NCBI RefSeq assembly: GCF_014646355.1
Contig: NZ_BMNH01000012.1
Span: 149,265 to 213,264 of the forward strand
Reading direction: 5' to 3'
Source: Nonomuraea cavernae
GTDB lineage: Bacteria; Actinomycetota; Actinomycetes; Streptosporangiales; Streptosporangiaceae
Length of the DNA stretch: 64,000 bases
Below, one piece after another: positions 51,134 through 59,012 of the stretch. The notes under the pieces were generated by a model that saw only the letters and a program-made list of their open reading frames with translations, made no database searches and had not been told where the DNA came from. Made by a program: the position numbers and the translations under genes. Every line of letters begins with the position of its first letter. Position 1 is the first letter of the stretch.

Positions 51134-52407
51134 ACCTGGCAGAACACCGCATCCCGGCCGAGGCGTTCGACGAACTGGCCGCGGGCGCCGGCGGGGTCGA
51201 CACGGTCGAACGGCTGATCTCCGCCCAGTACAGCAAGCATCTGCTGCTCCTGCGCGGCGTCCTCGAGGCGGTGCGCGGCGCGGGCCATCCGGCCTGGCCA
51301 CAGGCCCGCCGGGCCTACGACCTGCTGGCCAGCATCCAGTCGTCGCACCCGGAGGCGGTCGACGCCGTGCTGCGCCACCCGTCGGTGGGCGCCTGGGCGC
51401 GCCACACGATCGTGACGCTCGAAACACCCGAGCAGATGGCCGCGCTGGCGGCGGCCGCGGCGATCCACGCGGGGGTGACCTGCGAGGTCGACGTCGGGGT
51501 GATCGACCGGGTGATCAACCTGCCCTCCCTCGGGCAGCTGACCCTGGATCACGACGCCACCGTGGCGACGGTGCACTGCTTCCCCGGCGGCAGCGAGGTG
51601 ACCACCGGCCACGGGTTCGTCCGGATCGGCGGCGACGCGCCCGGCTGGCGAGGGCTGCGCTCGCTGTCGGCCGAGACCGACAGCCGGCGGCTCGACGTGC
51701 TGGTCGACGATCTCGACCCCCATCGGATGCCCGGCTCCGACGCGTTGCGCGGCCCCCTCACCGCTCAGGAGGCGGGCCACTGGCAGGAGCTCCTGGAGGA
51801 CGGGTGGGGGCTGCTGGTCCGCAACCACCCGTCCGTCGCCGAGCAGGTGTCGGTGGCGATCAGCGTGTTCACGCCGCTGGCGCCACCGTCCGGTGGCATG
51901 TCCAGCGCCACCTCCCGCGAGACGTTCGGCTGCGTCGCCATGTCCACCCCGCCCGACGGCCACGCGCTGGCGGTCACGCTGGCGCACGAGACCCAGCACG
52001 CCAAGTTGTCGGCGCTGCTCGACATCGTCCCGCTGACCAAGCCCGACGACGGCTCGCGCTACTACGCGCCCTGGCGCGACGACCCCCGTCCGGCGGCGGG
52101 TCTCCTGCAGGGGGCCTACGCCTATGTCGGCGTCACCGACTTCTGGCAGCGTCAGCGCCACCACGAGGACGGCGAGGCGGCGATCCGGGCCAACGCCGAG
52201 TTCGCCCGCTGGCGGTCCGCCGCCCGTCTGGTCACCACCACTCTGCTCGACAGCGGCGCGCTGACCGCACCCGGCGTGACGTTCGTCGGGGGTATGGCGC
52301 GCCGGCTCGACCAGTGGGCGGGCGAGCCGGTGCCCGCCGCGTCCACCGTGCTGGCGGCCGGGGCCGCCGACCGGCACCGCTCACTCTGGCGCGAACGCAA
52401 CACCTGA
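51130..52407 (+). CDS. HEXXH-motif peptide-modification-type protein
   Basis: This 425-residue protein has a zinc-metalloprotease-like H286-ETQH-290 in LAVTLAHETQHAKLSALLD, followed by a segment with YYAPWRDDPRPAAGLLQGAYAY that holds further possible ligands. It belongs to the HEXXH-containing family tied to radical SAM RiPP maturases, whose role (protease or modification) is unsettled. Its start overlaps the fxsB stop by ATGA, so both are co-translated. It may trim the precursor or release the modified C-terminus. Confidence 0.87.
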   Translation: MNLAEHRIPAEAFDELAAGAGGVDTVERLISAQYSKHLLLLRGVLEAVRGAGHPAWPQARRAYDLLASIQSSHPEAVDAVLRHPSVGAWARHTIVTLETPEQMAALAAAAAIHAGVTCEVDVGVIDRVINLPSLGQLTLDHDATVATVHCFPGGSEVTTGHGFVRIGGDAPGWRGLRSLSAETDSRRLDVLVDDLDPHRMPGSDALRGPLTAQEAGHWQELLEDGWGLLVRNHPSVAEQVSVAISVFTPLAPPSGGMSSATSRETFGCVAMSTPPDGHALAVTLAHETQHAKLSALLDIVPLTKPDDGSRYYAPWRDDPRPAAGLLQGAYAYVGVTDFWQRQRHHEDGEAAIRANAEFARWRSAARLVTTTLLDSGALTAPGVTFVGGMARRLDQWAGEPVPAASTVLAAGAADRHRSLWRERNT

Positions 52408-52488
52408 CGGGCTCCGCCCGCCTCCGCTGGTCGGAGCACCCCTGTCGGCCCGCAGGAGCGGCGATGCCACCTTCGGATGGGGGAATTC

Positions 52489-53274
52489 ATGCTCCGAACA
52501 GCACGGCGGGTTCTTCGGGACGTACGCGAGCGCCGGAACATCGACGCCTACGTCATCGCGCTGCTGTCCGTCGTGTTCGCCGCCCTGACGCTGGTCGGCG
52601 ACCGGGTGGACGACCAGTACAAGTGGGCGGTGCTGCTGGCGGGCATCGGCGTGCTGGTGCACCGGATCACGGTGCCCGACGCCGGCCCGCCGCCTGGGCA
52701 CATCCTCGGCGACCGGACCTCCCTCCAGCGGATCCCGCTGAAGGACCGGCTGAAGGCCAGCCGCGAGGTGTGGATGTTCGCCCCGTCGGGCGTCAACCTG
52801 CTGTCGGAGGACCACTGCGCGGCGATCCGCACGACGGTGCTCAACCGGCACGACGGCGTGGTCAAGGTGGTGATCCTCGATCCCGGGGCGGACGCGTCCC
52901 TCGGCATCGCGACCTTACAGCTGGACGGCGGGCTGGAGTTCCCGCTGCAGAGCCTGGCCGACAGCATCGCCACCACGCTGCTGCGGATGGACGCGATGGC
53001 GTCCTGGCAGGTGCCGGGGAGACGGGAGTTCAGGCTGTTCGGCTACAACCCCGGCTTCAGCCTGGTCGCGTTCGACCCGGGACGGGCCGACGGCACGGTG
53101 ATCGTGGAGATGCACGGCGTGGGCAACACGTCCACGCCGAGCAGGATGCACCTGGAGCTGACCCGCCAGACCGACCCGCACTGGTACCAGTACTGGCTCG
53201 ACCAGTTCGGCCATATCTGGCGCGCGTCGAAACCGGTCGGCGACGACCCGCCGCCCGCGGACGACGGCCGCTGA
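52489..53274 (+). CDS. Two-helix membrane protein with soluble domain, FxSxx locus
   Basis: This 261-residue protein (265 if the ATG at 52477 is used) has two N-terminal membrane segments (AYVIALLSVVFAALTLVG and WAVLLAGIGVLVHRI). The soluble domain has SLQRIPLKDRLKASREVWMF, GVNLLSEDH and VKVVILDPG. This order resembles phospholipase-D-like domains used near membrane effectors, but I see no H-x-K-x4-D motif, so activity is doubtful. It is 81 bp after the HEXXH gene on the same strand and is probably the last gene of the locus. It could be the membrane-acting part of the system; this is inference. Confidence 0.7.
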   Translation: MLRTARRVLRDVRERRNIDAYVIALLSVVFAALTLVGDRVDDQYKWAVLLAGIGVLVHRITVPDAGPPPGHILGDRTSLQRIPLKDRLKASREVWMFAPSGVNLLSEDHCAAIRTTVLNRHDGVVKVVILDPGADASLGIATLQLDGGLEFPLQSLADSIATTLLRMDAMASWQVPGRREFRLFGYNPGFSLVAFDPGRADGTVIVEMHGVGNTSTPSRMHLELTRQTDPHWYQYWLDQFGHIWRASKPVGDDPPPADDGR

Positions 53275-53464
53275 CGGCGCGCCGGCCGCGGACACCCGGA
53301 CGGTGGCGGGCTCCCTGAACGGCGGGTCAGCGCCACGCGCCGGCCGGCCGCCCGCGGCGTTCTGGTGTACGTGCCGGCGCTCACGGTGCTCTTCGGCGGG
53401 ATCGCGACTACCCAGGGTTTCACCGCCTCGCGCACCTCGGTTTCACCCGGTTCTCGGACACACA

Positions 53465-53489
53465 GTTACAAATAGGAGTCAGGGGGTAC
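53465..53489 (+). promoter_or_regulatory. Candidate SigB-type promoter of the SPW gene
   Basis: GTTAC and GGGTAC are separated by 14 bp, matching the stress sigma factor (SigB-like) pattern of actinomycetes. The element is about 46 bp before the SPW start. The surroundings are A/T-richer than average. Confidence 0.35.
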
Positions 53490-53534
53490 GGCCGGACATA
53501 AGGTGCAGTAGACCACCATTCAGGAGGTGCACCC

Positions 53535-54005
53535 ATGACGCACCACACGGATATACGGCAGCATCCGGACATCATGGAGATGCGAGCCCGATACGAGGCA
53601 GCCGCCGCTAATCCCACCGCCCAGCTGACGGACGGGATCACGCTGCTCGCCGGCATATATCTGGCGGTGTCGCCGTGGATCGTAGGATTCAACGGCCTGA
53701 GCAATATAACGGTCAACAACCTGATCACCGGGCTCCTGGTCGCCCTCCTGGCGCTGGGCTACAGCTCCGCCTTCGGCAGGACGTACGGCCTCGCCTGGGT
53801 CGCGCCCATCATCGGCGTGTGGACGATCATCTCGCCCTGGGTGATCAGCGGCCCGAACAACACCACCGGAGTCATCGTCAGCAACGTGGTGGTCGGCGTG
53901 ATCATCCTGCTGCTCGGGCTCGCGAACATGCAGACACGCATGGCCGCCGGCAAGCGGCACACGCCGGGATTCGGCAAGGGCACCACGCCGGACACCGGTC
54001 GCTGA
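53535..54005 (+). CDS. SPW-repeat membrane protein
   Basis: This 156-residue membrane protein has two SPW repeats, each a pair of membrane helices around LAVSPWIVGF (residues about 44-53) and IISPWVISG (residues about 96-104). Four hydrophobic segments are visible. The family is named for the Ser-Pro-Trp motif; its function is unknown. AGGAGGTG lies 6 nt before the ATG, a strong ribosome site. Confidence 0.92.
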   Translation: MTHHTDIRQHPDIMEMRARYEAAAANPTAQLTDGITLLAGIYLAVSPWIVGFNGLSNITVNNLITGLLVALLALGYSSAFGRTYGLAWVAPIIGVWTIISPWVISGPNNTTGVIVSNVVVGVIILLLGLANMQTRMAAGKRHTPGFGKGTTPDTGR

Positions 54006-54202
54006 CGAGTGGAGTCCGCCGACGGCGCTCTCCCTTGCCGTTCGCCCCGGTGACCTTCGGTCTTTATGGACCGATGGTGGCCGGGGAACCCGGGAGTGCG
54101 CCTCGGCGTACCCTCTCCCACGAGTTCGCGCACTCGTGCTCGTCGGAGCGGAGAGCCCGCGAGGCTCTGGTCCCGCGCGCGAGGCTCGATCCGCGGGGCC
54201 GG

Positions 54203-54646
54203 TCAGCGGTCGGTGAAGGCCAGCCGGGCCCCGAACGCGAGCAGCAGGAGCCCGCTGAGCGCGTCCAGGGTTCGCCGCACGGCCGAACGGGCGAACCACG
54301 CCCGCGCCCGGTCGATCGCGAGGCTGTAGAGCGCCAGCCAGGCGAAGGTCAGCAGGCCGCCGCCCCGCCACGCCGAGCGCAGCGACTGCAGCCCCAGGTA
54401 GCACAGGTACGCCACGCCGGCGTACTTCAGCACCAGGAACGCCGGCTCCGAGGCCTGGATGAGGCCGGCGACGCCCAGGCTCGCGGCCACCGTCCAGACG
54501 GCTTGGCCGAGCGCGACGCCCGCCGCGGTCCACACTCCGCTGCCGCCGCCGCCGGAGAAGGCGTTGCGCACGGTCAGCACGGTGTCGGGCCCGGGCGTGC
54601 AGATGACGACGACGGACACGCCGATGAAGGCGATCAGAGCTGTCAC
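54203..54646 (-). pseudogene. LysE-family exporter gene with internal deletion
   Basis: The frame encodes 147 residues where LysE/RhtB exporters have about 205. The N-terminal half is intact (VVVICTPGPDTVLTVRNAF, LGVAGLIQASEPAFLVLKYAGVAY, SLRSAWRGGG) and so is the C-terminal end (LLTFAWLALYSLA, RRTLDALSGLLLLAFGARLA). The middle part, which normally holds the FRQGLL-NPK segment and two membrane helices, is missing. The deletion keeps the frame. The product is probably non-functional as a transporter. Confidence 0.72.
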
Positions 54647-54744
54647 CGCCCCAGTATGCGATCCCGAGGAAGCTCGGGGGAACCCATCGTGCGACAACGG
54701 CGAGATCCCGGTCGCGGACGTCCTGCGTCAGCGAGGCGGCCGGA

Positions 54745-55335
54745 TCATCGCGCCGGGCGGCTCACCTCGGAGATGTCCTCGCGGGTCTGGTGACCACGGC
54801 GGGCGTCGCGGTCGAAGATGCCCAGAATCTCGGCCGGGCCGCCGGCGGCGCCGATGGCGTGCGGGAGCATGGTGGGGAACTCCGCGGCCTGGTTGGTCTC
54901 CACGCGAAAGCGGCGATTTCCCAGGAGCAGGACCACCGTGCCGGACAGGACGACCAGCCATTCCCGGCCCGGGTGGGCACGCAGACGCGAAGGACCGTCC
55001 GGCGGGTCCACCAGGCGCTTCCGGATGACGGTGATGTCGGGGTCCGCGCGCACCGTCCACCGCAGCTGCTGAAGGGCGGCGTCGTGCACCGGGCTGCTGA
55101 CGACGTCCTCAGCGGCCGTCTCGACCAGGCGGTCGAGAGAGGTGTCCAGTGCGCGGGCGAGCGTGACGAGCTGGTCCAGAGCGAGGCGACGCCGGCCGTT
55201 CTCGATCCGGCTGAGCGTGGAAGGACTGAGCCGCGCACGGGCGGCCAGGTCATCCAGGGACCACCCCTGCGCCATCCGCAGGGCACGGATCCGTTTGCGC
55301 ACCAGGCTGTCGAGTTCGGCATCGTCTTGCGTCAT
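54745..55335 (-). CDS. XRE-family regulator with C-terminal cupin domain
   Basis: This 196-residue regulator has an N-terminal helix-turn-helix (SLDDLAARARLSPSTLSRIE, residues about 26-45) and a C-terminal cupin domain (HPGREWLVVLSGTVVLLLG, AAEFPTMLPHAIG). It is divergent from a thioredoxin-reductase-like gene, which it probably controls. The start codon region overlaps a perfect palindrome, suggesting autorepression. The remnant at 7459-7641 derives from the same family. Confidence 0.9.
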   Translation of the reverse strand: MTQDDAELDSLVRKRIRALRMAQGWSLDDLAARARLSPSTLSRIENGRRRLALDQLVTLARALDTSLDRLVETAAEDVVSSPVHDAALQQLRWTVRADPDITVIRKRLVDPPDGPSRLRAHPGREWLVVLSGTVVLLLGNRRFRVETNQAAEFPTMLPHAIGAAGGPAEILGIFDRDARRGHQTREDISEVSRPAR

Positions 55336-55337
55336 AG

Positions 55338-55358
55338 GCAAAATCTTATGCGTTTTGC
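55338..55358. promoter_or_regulatory. Candidate operator of the XRE-cupin regulator
   Basis: GCAAAA and TTTTGC form a perfect inverted repeat with a 9-nt spacer, right at the 5' end of the XRE gene. It is the only A/T-rich element in the interval between the regulator and the oxidoreductase. Confidence 0.6.
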
Positions 55359-55432
55359 TCAAGGCCGCTTAGCGTCGTCGCCAAGAGGGACCCCGCCCGG
55401 GGCTCCGTCAGCTACGAGGAAAGGCCACGCCC

Positions 55433-56431
55433 ATGCCGGAAAACGCGACCGACGAGTCGCCGCGCGAGACCGTCGACGCCGTGGTGATCGGCGGCGGCGC
55501 CGCGGGCCTGAACGGCGCGCTGATGCTCGCCCGCTCCCGCCGCTCGGTGCTCGTGATCGACAGCGGCGCCCCCCGCAACGCGCCCGCCGATGGCGTGCAC
55601 GGTCTGCTCGGCCTGGAGGGCATCCGGCCGGCGGAGCTGCTGCGCATCGGCCGAGAGGAGGTGCGCGGTTACGGCGGGCGGATCGTCGCCGGCGAGGTGG
55701 TCTCCGCCGCCGCGGCCCAGCCGTCCGCCGAGGGCGATCTCCGCTTCACCGTCACTCTGGCCGACGGCGGCACCCTGCGGACTCGCCGGCTGCTGGTCGC
55801 CACCGGCCTGCGCGACCGGTTGCCCGATGTTCCCGGCCTGGCCCAGCACTGGGGGCACGGCGTGGTGCACTGCCCGTACTGCCACGGCTGGGAGGTGCGC
55901 GACGAGCCCATCGGCATCCTGGCCGTCGGCCCGGCCTCGCTCCACCATGCTCTGCTGTTCCGGCAGCTGACCGGCGACCTGGTCTACTTCACTCAGGGCA
56001 CCGAACCGGACGAGGAGACCCGCGCGCGCTTCGCCGCCCGCGACATCCGGGTCGTGGACACGCCCGTGGCGCGGGTCGAGTCCACCGAGGACGGCATCAC
56101 GGGGGTCCGGCTGTCCGACGGGCAGGTCGTGCCCCGCCGCGTCATCGCGGTGGCCACCACGCTGCTGGCCCGCACCGACGGCCTGACCGGCCTGCGGCTG
56201 CCGATGGAGGACCTGCCGAACGGCATGGGCCGCCACTTCGCCACGGGCCTCGCGGGACGCACCTCCGTGCCGGGCGTGTGGGTGGCGGGCAACGCCGCCG
56301 ACCCGACGGCACAGGTCGGCGCGTCCGCCGCGGCCGGCGCCCTGGCAGGCGCGCACATCAACGCCGACTTGGCAGCCGCCGACACCGACGCGGCCGTCGC
56401 CGCCGCGCGTCGCGGCGAAACCGCCGCGTGA
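55433..56431 (+). CDS. Thioredoxin-reductase-like NAD(P)/FAD oxidoreductase
   Basis: This 332-residue enzyme has an FAD motif VVIGGGAAGLNGALMLARS, the redox-active C-x2-C in HCPYCHGWEVRDEP and a C-terminal FAD contact in GVWVAGNAADPTAQVGASAA. It is close in form to the TrxB-like NAD(P)/FAD oxidoreductases of actinomycetes that reduce small thiols or disulfides. It is divergent from the XRE-cupin regulator and followed after 6 bp by the convergent Lnt-like gene. Confidence 0.9.
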   Translation: MPENATDESPRETVDAVVIGGGAAGLNGALMLARSRRSVLVIDSGAPRNAPADGVHGLLGLEGIRPAELLRIGREEVRGYGGRIVAGEVVSAAAAQPSAEGDLRFTVTLADGGTLRTRRLLVATGLRDRLPDVPGLAQHWGHGVVHCPYCHGWEVRDEPIGILAVGPASLHHALLFRQLTGDLVYFTQGTEPDEETRARFAARDIRVVDTPVARVESTEDGITGVRLSDGQVVPRRVIAVATTLLARTDGLTGLRLPMEDLPNGMGRHFATGLAGRTSVPGVWVAGNAADPTAQVGASAAAGALAGAHINADLAAADTDAAVAAARRGETAA

Positions 56432-56437
56432 GCGGGT

Positions 56438-57970
56438 TCAGCGCGGCACTTGGCCTCGGCTGCGGCCGGTGAGCCGCCGGGCGGCTGCCACGGCCCCGGC
56501 GCCGAGCGCGATCCCGCCGGCCAGGGCGGGCACCCAGTCGCCCAGCCGCAGGTACGGCGTCTCCTCGGCGGACAGCGGCACGTCGACCACGAACGCGCCG
56601 CGGAACTCGGGCGGGAACCAGGCCAGCCGCCCGCCGCGCGCGTCGAACACCGACGAGGTGCCGTCCATCTCGACCAGCACCGCCGGCCGGCCGGACTCCA
56701 CCGCCCGCAGCGCCTCGAAGCTCGCCTGCTGCGCGTGCGCCCAGCTCCCGTGGAACGTCGTGAGCGACCCCTGCGTGATCGTCAGGTCCACGCCTCTGCG
56801 GGCCAGGTCTCGCCGCAGGTCCGGAAAGGTCGACTCGTACGAGATCAGCGGACCCACCCGGCGGCCCGCCACGTCGAACACGGCCGGCCCGGCACCGGCG
56901 ACCCGGTCCTCCTCGGCCGCCTCGGTGTGCCCCGCGATCCAGCCGAGCACCGGCCGCAGCGGGACATACTCGCCGAACGGGACCAGACGCCGCTTGACGT
57001 AGACGTCCACGACCCCGTCCGGCGTGTACTGGCGGGCCGACTTGGAGATCCGGCCGGAGGAGTCCGCGGCGTCCACGTTCACCAGCAGGTCGGCGCCCGT
57101 CTCGGCGGCCGCCCGGCGCAGCAGGCGGTCCACGTCCGGGCGCCGGGCGGGATCGAGGGCGACGCTGCTCTGGCCCCAGACCACCACGTCGGGATCGCGG
57201 CCGGCGATCTCACCGGTCAACCGCAGGTGCGTGGCCACCCGCCGCTCCGGGCCGGGCACGGGACCGGGCTGCACGCCCGCCACGCGCATGACACCCGTCA
57301 CGACGGGCTCGGGCCGTACCAGGCCGGAGCACACGGCGAGCGCGGCCAGCGCGACGGCGGCTCCCCCTCCGGCGAGCCTGACCCGCCGACCCGCCTTCGG
57401 CAGCACCGCGATCGCGAGCCCGGAGTTGACCGCGACCAGGGCGAAGCTGATCAGCCACACTCCGCCGAGCGCGGCCAGCCCGAGCACCGGCCGCGCCTGC
57501 CACTGGCTCGACCCGAGCAGCCCCCACGTCCCGCCGAGGTGCCGCCATGAACGCAGCGCCTCGACGGCCACCCAGACCGAGGGCAGCACCAGCAGCGCCG
57601 CCGCCGTCCTGAGCGGGGTGAGGCGCCGCAGCAGCCCGTACGCGACCAGCCCGAACGGCACCCACACCAGCCCGAGGACCAGCAGCGCCAGCGGCCAGAA
57701 CACGCCCAGGAACGGCAGCACCCAGTGATGCAGCGTCCCGAAGAAGCCCGCCGACGCCCACCAGCTCCGCCACCCCGCCTCCCGGAACGTCCCCGCGCCG
57801 GCCACCAGCAGCAGGAACGGCACGAGGCCGGACCATGCCCACCACCAGGCGTTCACGGCGGGGAAGGCGAGGGCCAGGCCCGCGCCGGTCACGGCGGCCA
57901 GCAGGCGCGGGATCCAGCGGCGCGCCGGGCCGGCGCGCTCGGCCGTGACGGTGACGGACGCGGTCGGCAC
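56438..57970 (-). CDS. Apolipoprotein N-acyltransferase-like protein, catalytic residues altered
   Basis: This 510-residue membrane protein has about seven N-terminal hydrophobic segments and a C-terminal nitrilase-like domain (residues about 220-470). In Lnt the catalytic triad is Glu-Lys-Cys. Here the Glu position reads VVWGQSS (Gln), the Lys is kept in YVKRRLVPFGEYVP, and the Cys position reads LISYESTFPD (Ser). Two of three residues are therefore changed, so lipoprotein N-acylation is unlikely and another role or decay is possible. It starts with GTG and is divergent from the ArsR-SRPBCC gene. Confidence 0.78.
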   Translation of the reverse strand: MPTASVTVTAERAGPARRWIPRLLAAVTGAGLALAFPAVNAWWWAWSGLVPFLLLVAGAGTFREAGWRSWWASAGFFGTLHHWVLPFLGVFWPLALLVLGLVWVPFGLVAYGLLRRLTPLRTAAALLVLPSVWVAVEALRSWRHLGGTWGLLGSSQWQARPVLGLAALGGVWLISFALVAVNSGLAIAVLPKAGRRVRLAGGGAAVALAALAVCSGLVRPEPVVTGVMRVAGVQPGPVPGPERRVATHLRLTGEIAGRDPDVVVWGQSSVALDPARRPDVDRLLRRAAAETGADLLVNVDAADSSGRISKSARQYTPDGVVDVYVKRRLVPFGEYVPLRPVLGWIAGHTEAAEEDRVAGAGPAVFDVAGRRVGPLISYESTFPDLRRDLARRGVDLTITQGSLTTFHGSWAHAQQASFEALRAVESGRPAVLVEMDGTSSVFDARGGRLAWFPPEFRGAFVVDVPLSAEETPYLRLGDWVPALAGGIALGAGAVAAARRLTGRSRGQVPR

Positions 57971-58045
57971 ACCGCCCCGCTACCCCACCCGGCGCCCGCC
58001 ACCACCCGGGCCGCCGCGTGTCGGCCTGCCCGGGCAAGGTATTCC

Positions 58046-58074
58046 TTGACACGAATATTCTTCGTGGTGAATAC
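58046..58074 (+). promoter_or_regulatory. Promoter with ArsR-type operator in the spacer
   Basis: TTGACA at 58046-58051 and GAATAC at 58069-58074 are 17 bp apart. The perfect dyad CACGAA-tattc-TTCGTG at 58050-58066 fills the spacer. The ATG is 8 nt after the -10 element, so the transcript may be nearly leaderless. Binding of the encoded ArsR-type protein here would block RNA polymerase. Confidence 0.6.
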
Positions 58075-58082
58075 TCGCAGCC

Positions 58083-59012
58083 ATGGACGCACTCCTCACC
58101 GCACTGGCCGACCCGGCCCGCTGGCGGCTCGTGAGCCTGCTGGCCGAGCGGCCCCGGCCGGTCGGCGTCCTCGCCCAGCTCGCCCAGGCGCGCCAGCCGC
58201 AAACGACCAAGCACCTGCAGACCCTTGAGCGCGCCGGCCTCGTCACCTCGCGCCGCGTCGGCCAGCGCCGCGTCTACGCGCTCCAGCCCGCCCCCCTGCG
58301 GGACCTGGCGGCCGCGCTCAGCCGGCTCGCCGACACCGCCGACCAGCCCGGCGGCCCGCGCGAGACCTACGACCGCCACGGGCTCAGCCTGCACGCGGAA
58401 CGGCTCGCCGCGAAGGAGCCGGGGTGGGCCGACGGCCGCTCGTTCCGGTTCCTCCGGTCGCTGGCGGGACACCCCGAGCTGGTCTGGCGCCACCTGACCG
58501 AGGCTCCGCTGCTCGCCCGCTGGTGGACACCCGACGACCTGCGCGTCTCCGAACTCGTCTTCGAGCCGCGCCCGGGTGGGCGGATCGTCCACGAGTACCG
58601 CGACGCCGAGGACGCCGACGGCTCCGACGTGGTCGCCGGGCGCGCGGAGGGTGTCGTCGACGACGTACGCCACGGCGAACGCCTCGTGTACCGGCTCTCC
58701 CCCTTGCTGCCCGGCGGCGGCCTCGCCTTCACCGCCCACGTCGACCTCGACCTCCGGCCGACCGGCACCGGCACCGACCTCGACGCCCGCTGGCAGATCA
58801 CCGACAGCACCGTCGACTCCGCCGACTTCATCGCGGGCATCGAGATCGGCTTCGGCCAAAGCCTCGACAAGCTCGCGGCGACCCTCGCCGCGGATTCGCA
58901 CGACACCGAGCACGACACCGAGCACGGCACCGAGCACGACACCGAGCACGGCACCGAGCACGACACCGAGCACGACACCGAGCACGACATCGATAAAGAG
59001 GACACGCCATGA
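58083..59012 (+). CDS. ArsR-type regulator fused to an SRPBCC (AHSA1) domain
   Basis: This 309-residue protein has an N-terminal ArsR winged helix (residues about 1-85: LADPARWRLVSLLAERP, QPQTTKHLQTLERAGLVTSR) and a C-terminal SRPBCC ligand-binding domain (residues about 115-270: VWRHLTEAPLLARWWTPDDL and PGGRIVHEYRD). The last 35 residues are a His-Asp-Thr-Glu repeat tail encoded by a 12-bp tandem array. It overlaps the RibD-type gene by ATGA. Its own promoter carries a dyad, so autoregulation is likely. The ligand is unknown. Confidence 0.88.
   Translation: MDALLTALADPARWRLVSLLAERPRPVGVLAQLAQARQPQTTKHLQTLERAGLVTSRRVGQRRVYALQPAPLRDLAAALSRLADTADQPGGPRETYDRHGLSLHAERLAAKEPGWADGRSFRFLRSLAGHPELVWRHLTEAPLLARWWTPDDLRVSELVFEPRPGGRIVHEYRDAEDADGSDVVAGRAEGVVDDVRHGERLVYRLSPLLPGGGLAFTAHVDLDLRPTGTGTDLDARWQITDSTVDSADFIAGIEIGFGQSLDKLAATLAADSHDTEHDTEHGTEHDTEHGTEHDTEHDTEHDIDKEDTP
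58899..58994. repeat. 12-bp tandem repeat in the 3' end of the ArsR-SRPBCC gene
   Basis: Eight units of CACGACACCGAG, two with one change to CACGGCACCGAG and the last decayed, are in frame and encode repeated HDTE or HGTE. The near identity suggests recent slippage. His and Glu density could bind metal, but this may be incidental. Confidence 0.92.

Noticed and set aside
57210..58985. Long minus-strand frame starting with a Leu-Gly-Val repeat
   Set aside because: It is the reverse reading of the 12-bp repeat and of the ArsR-SRPBCC and Lnt-like genes; the sequence has no family match.
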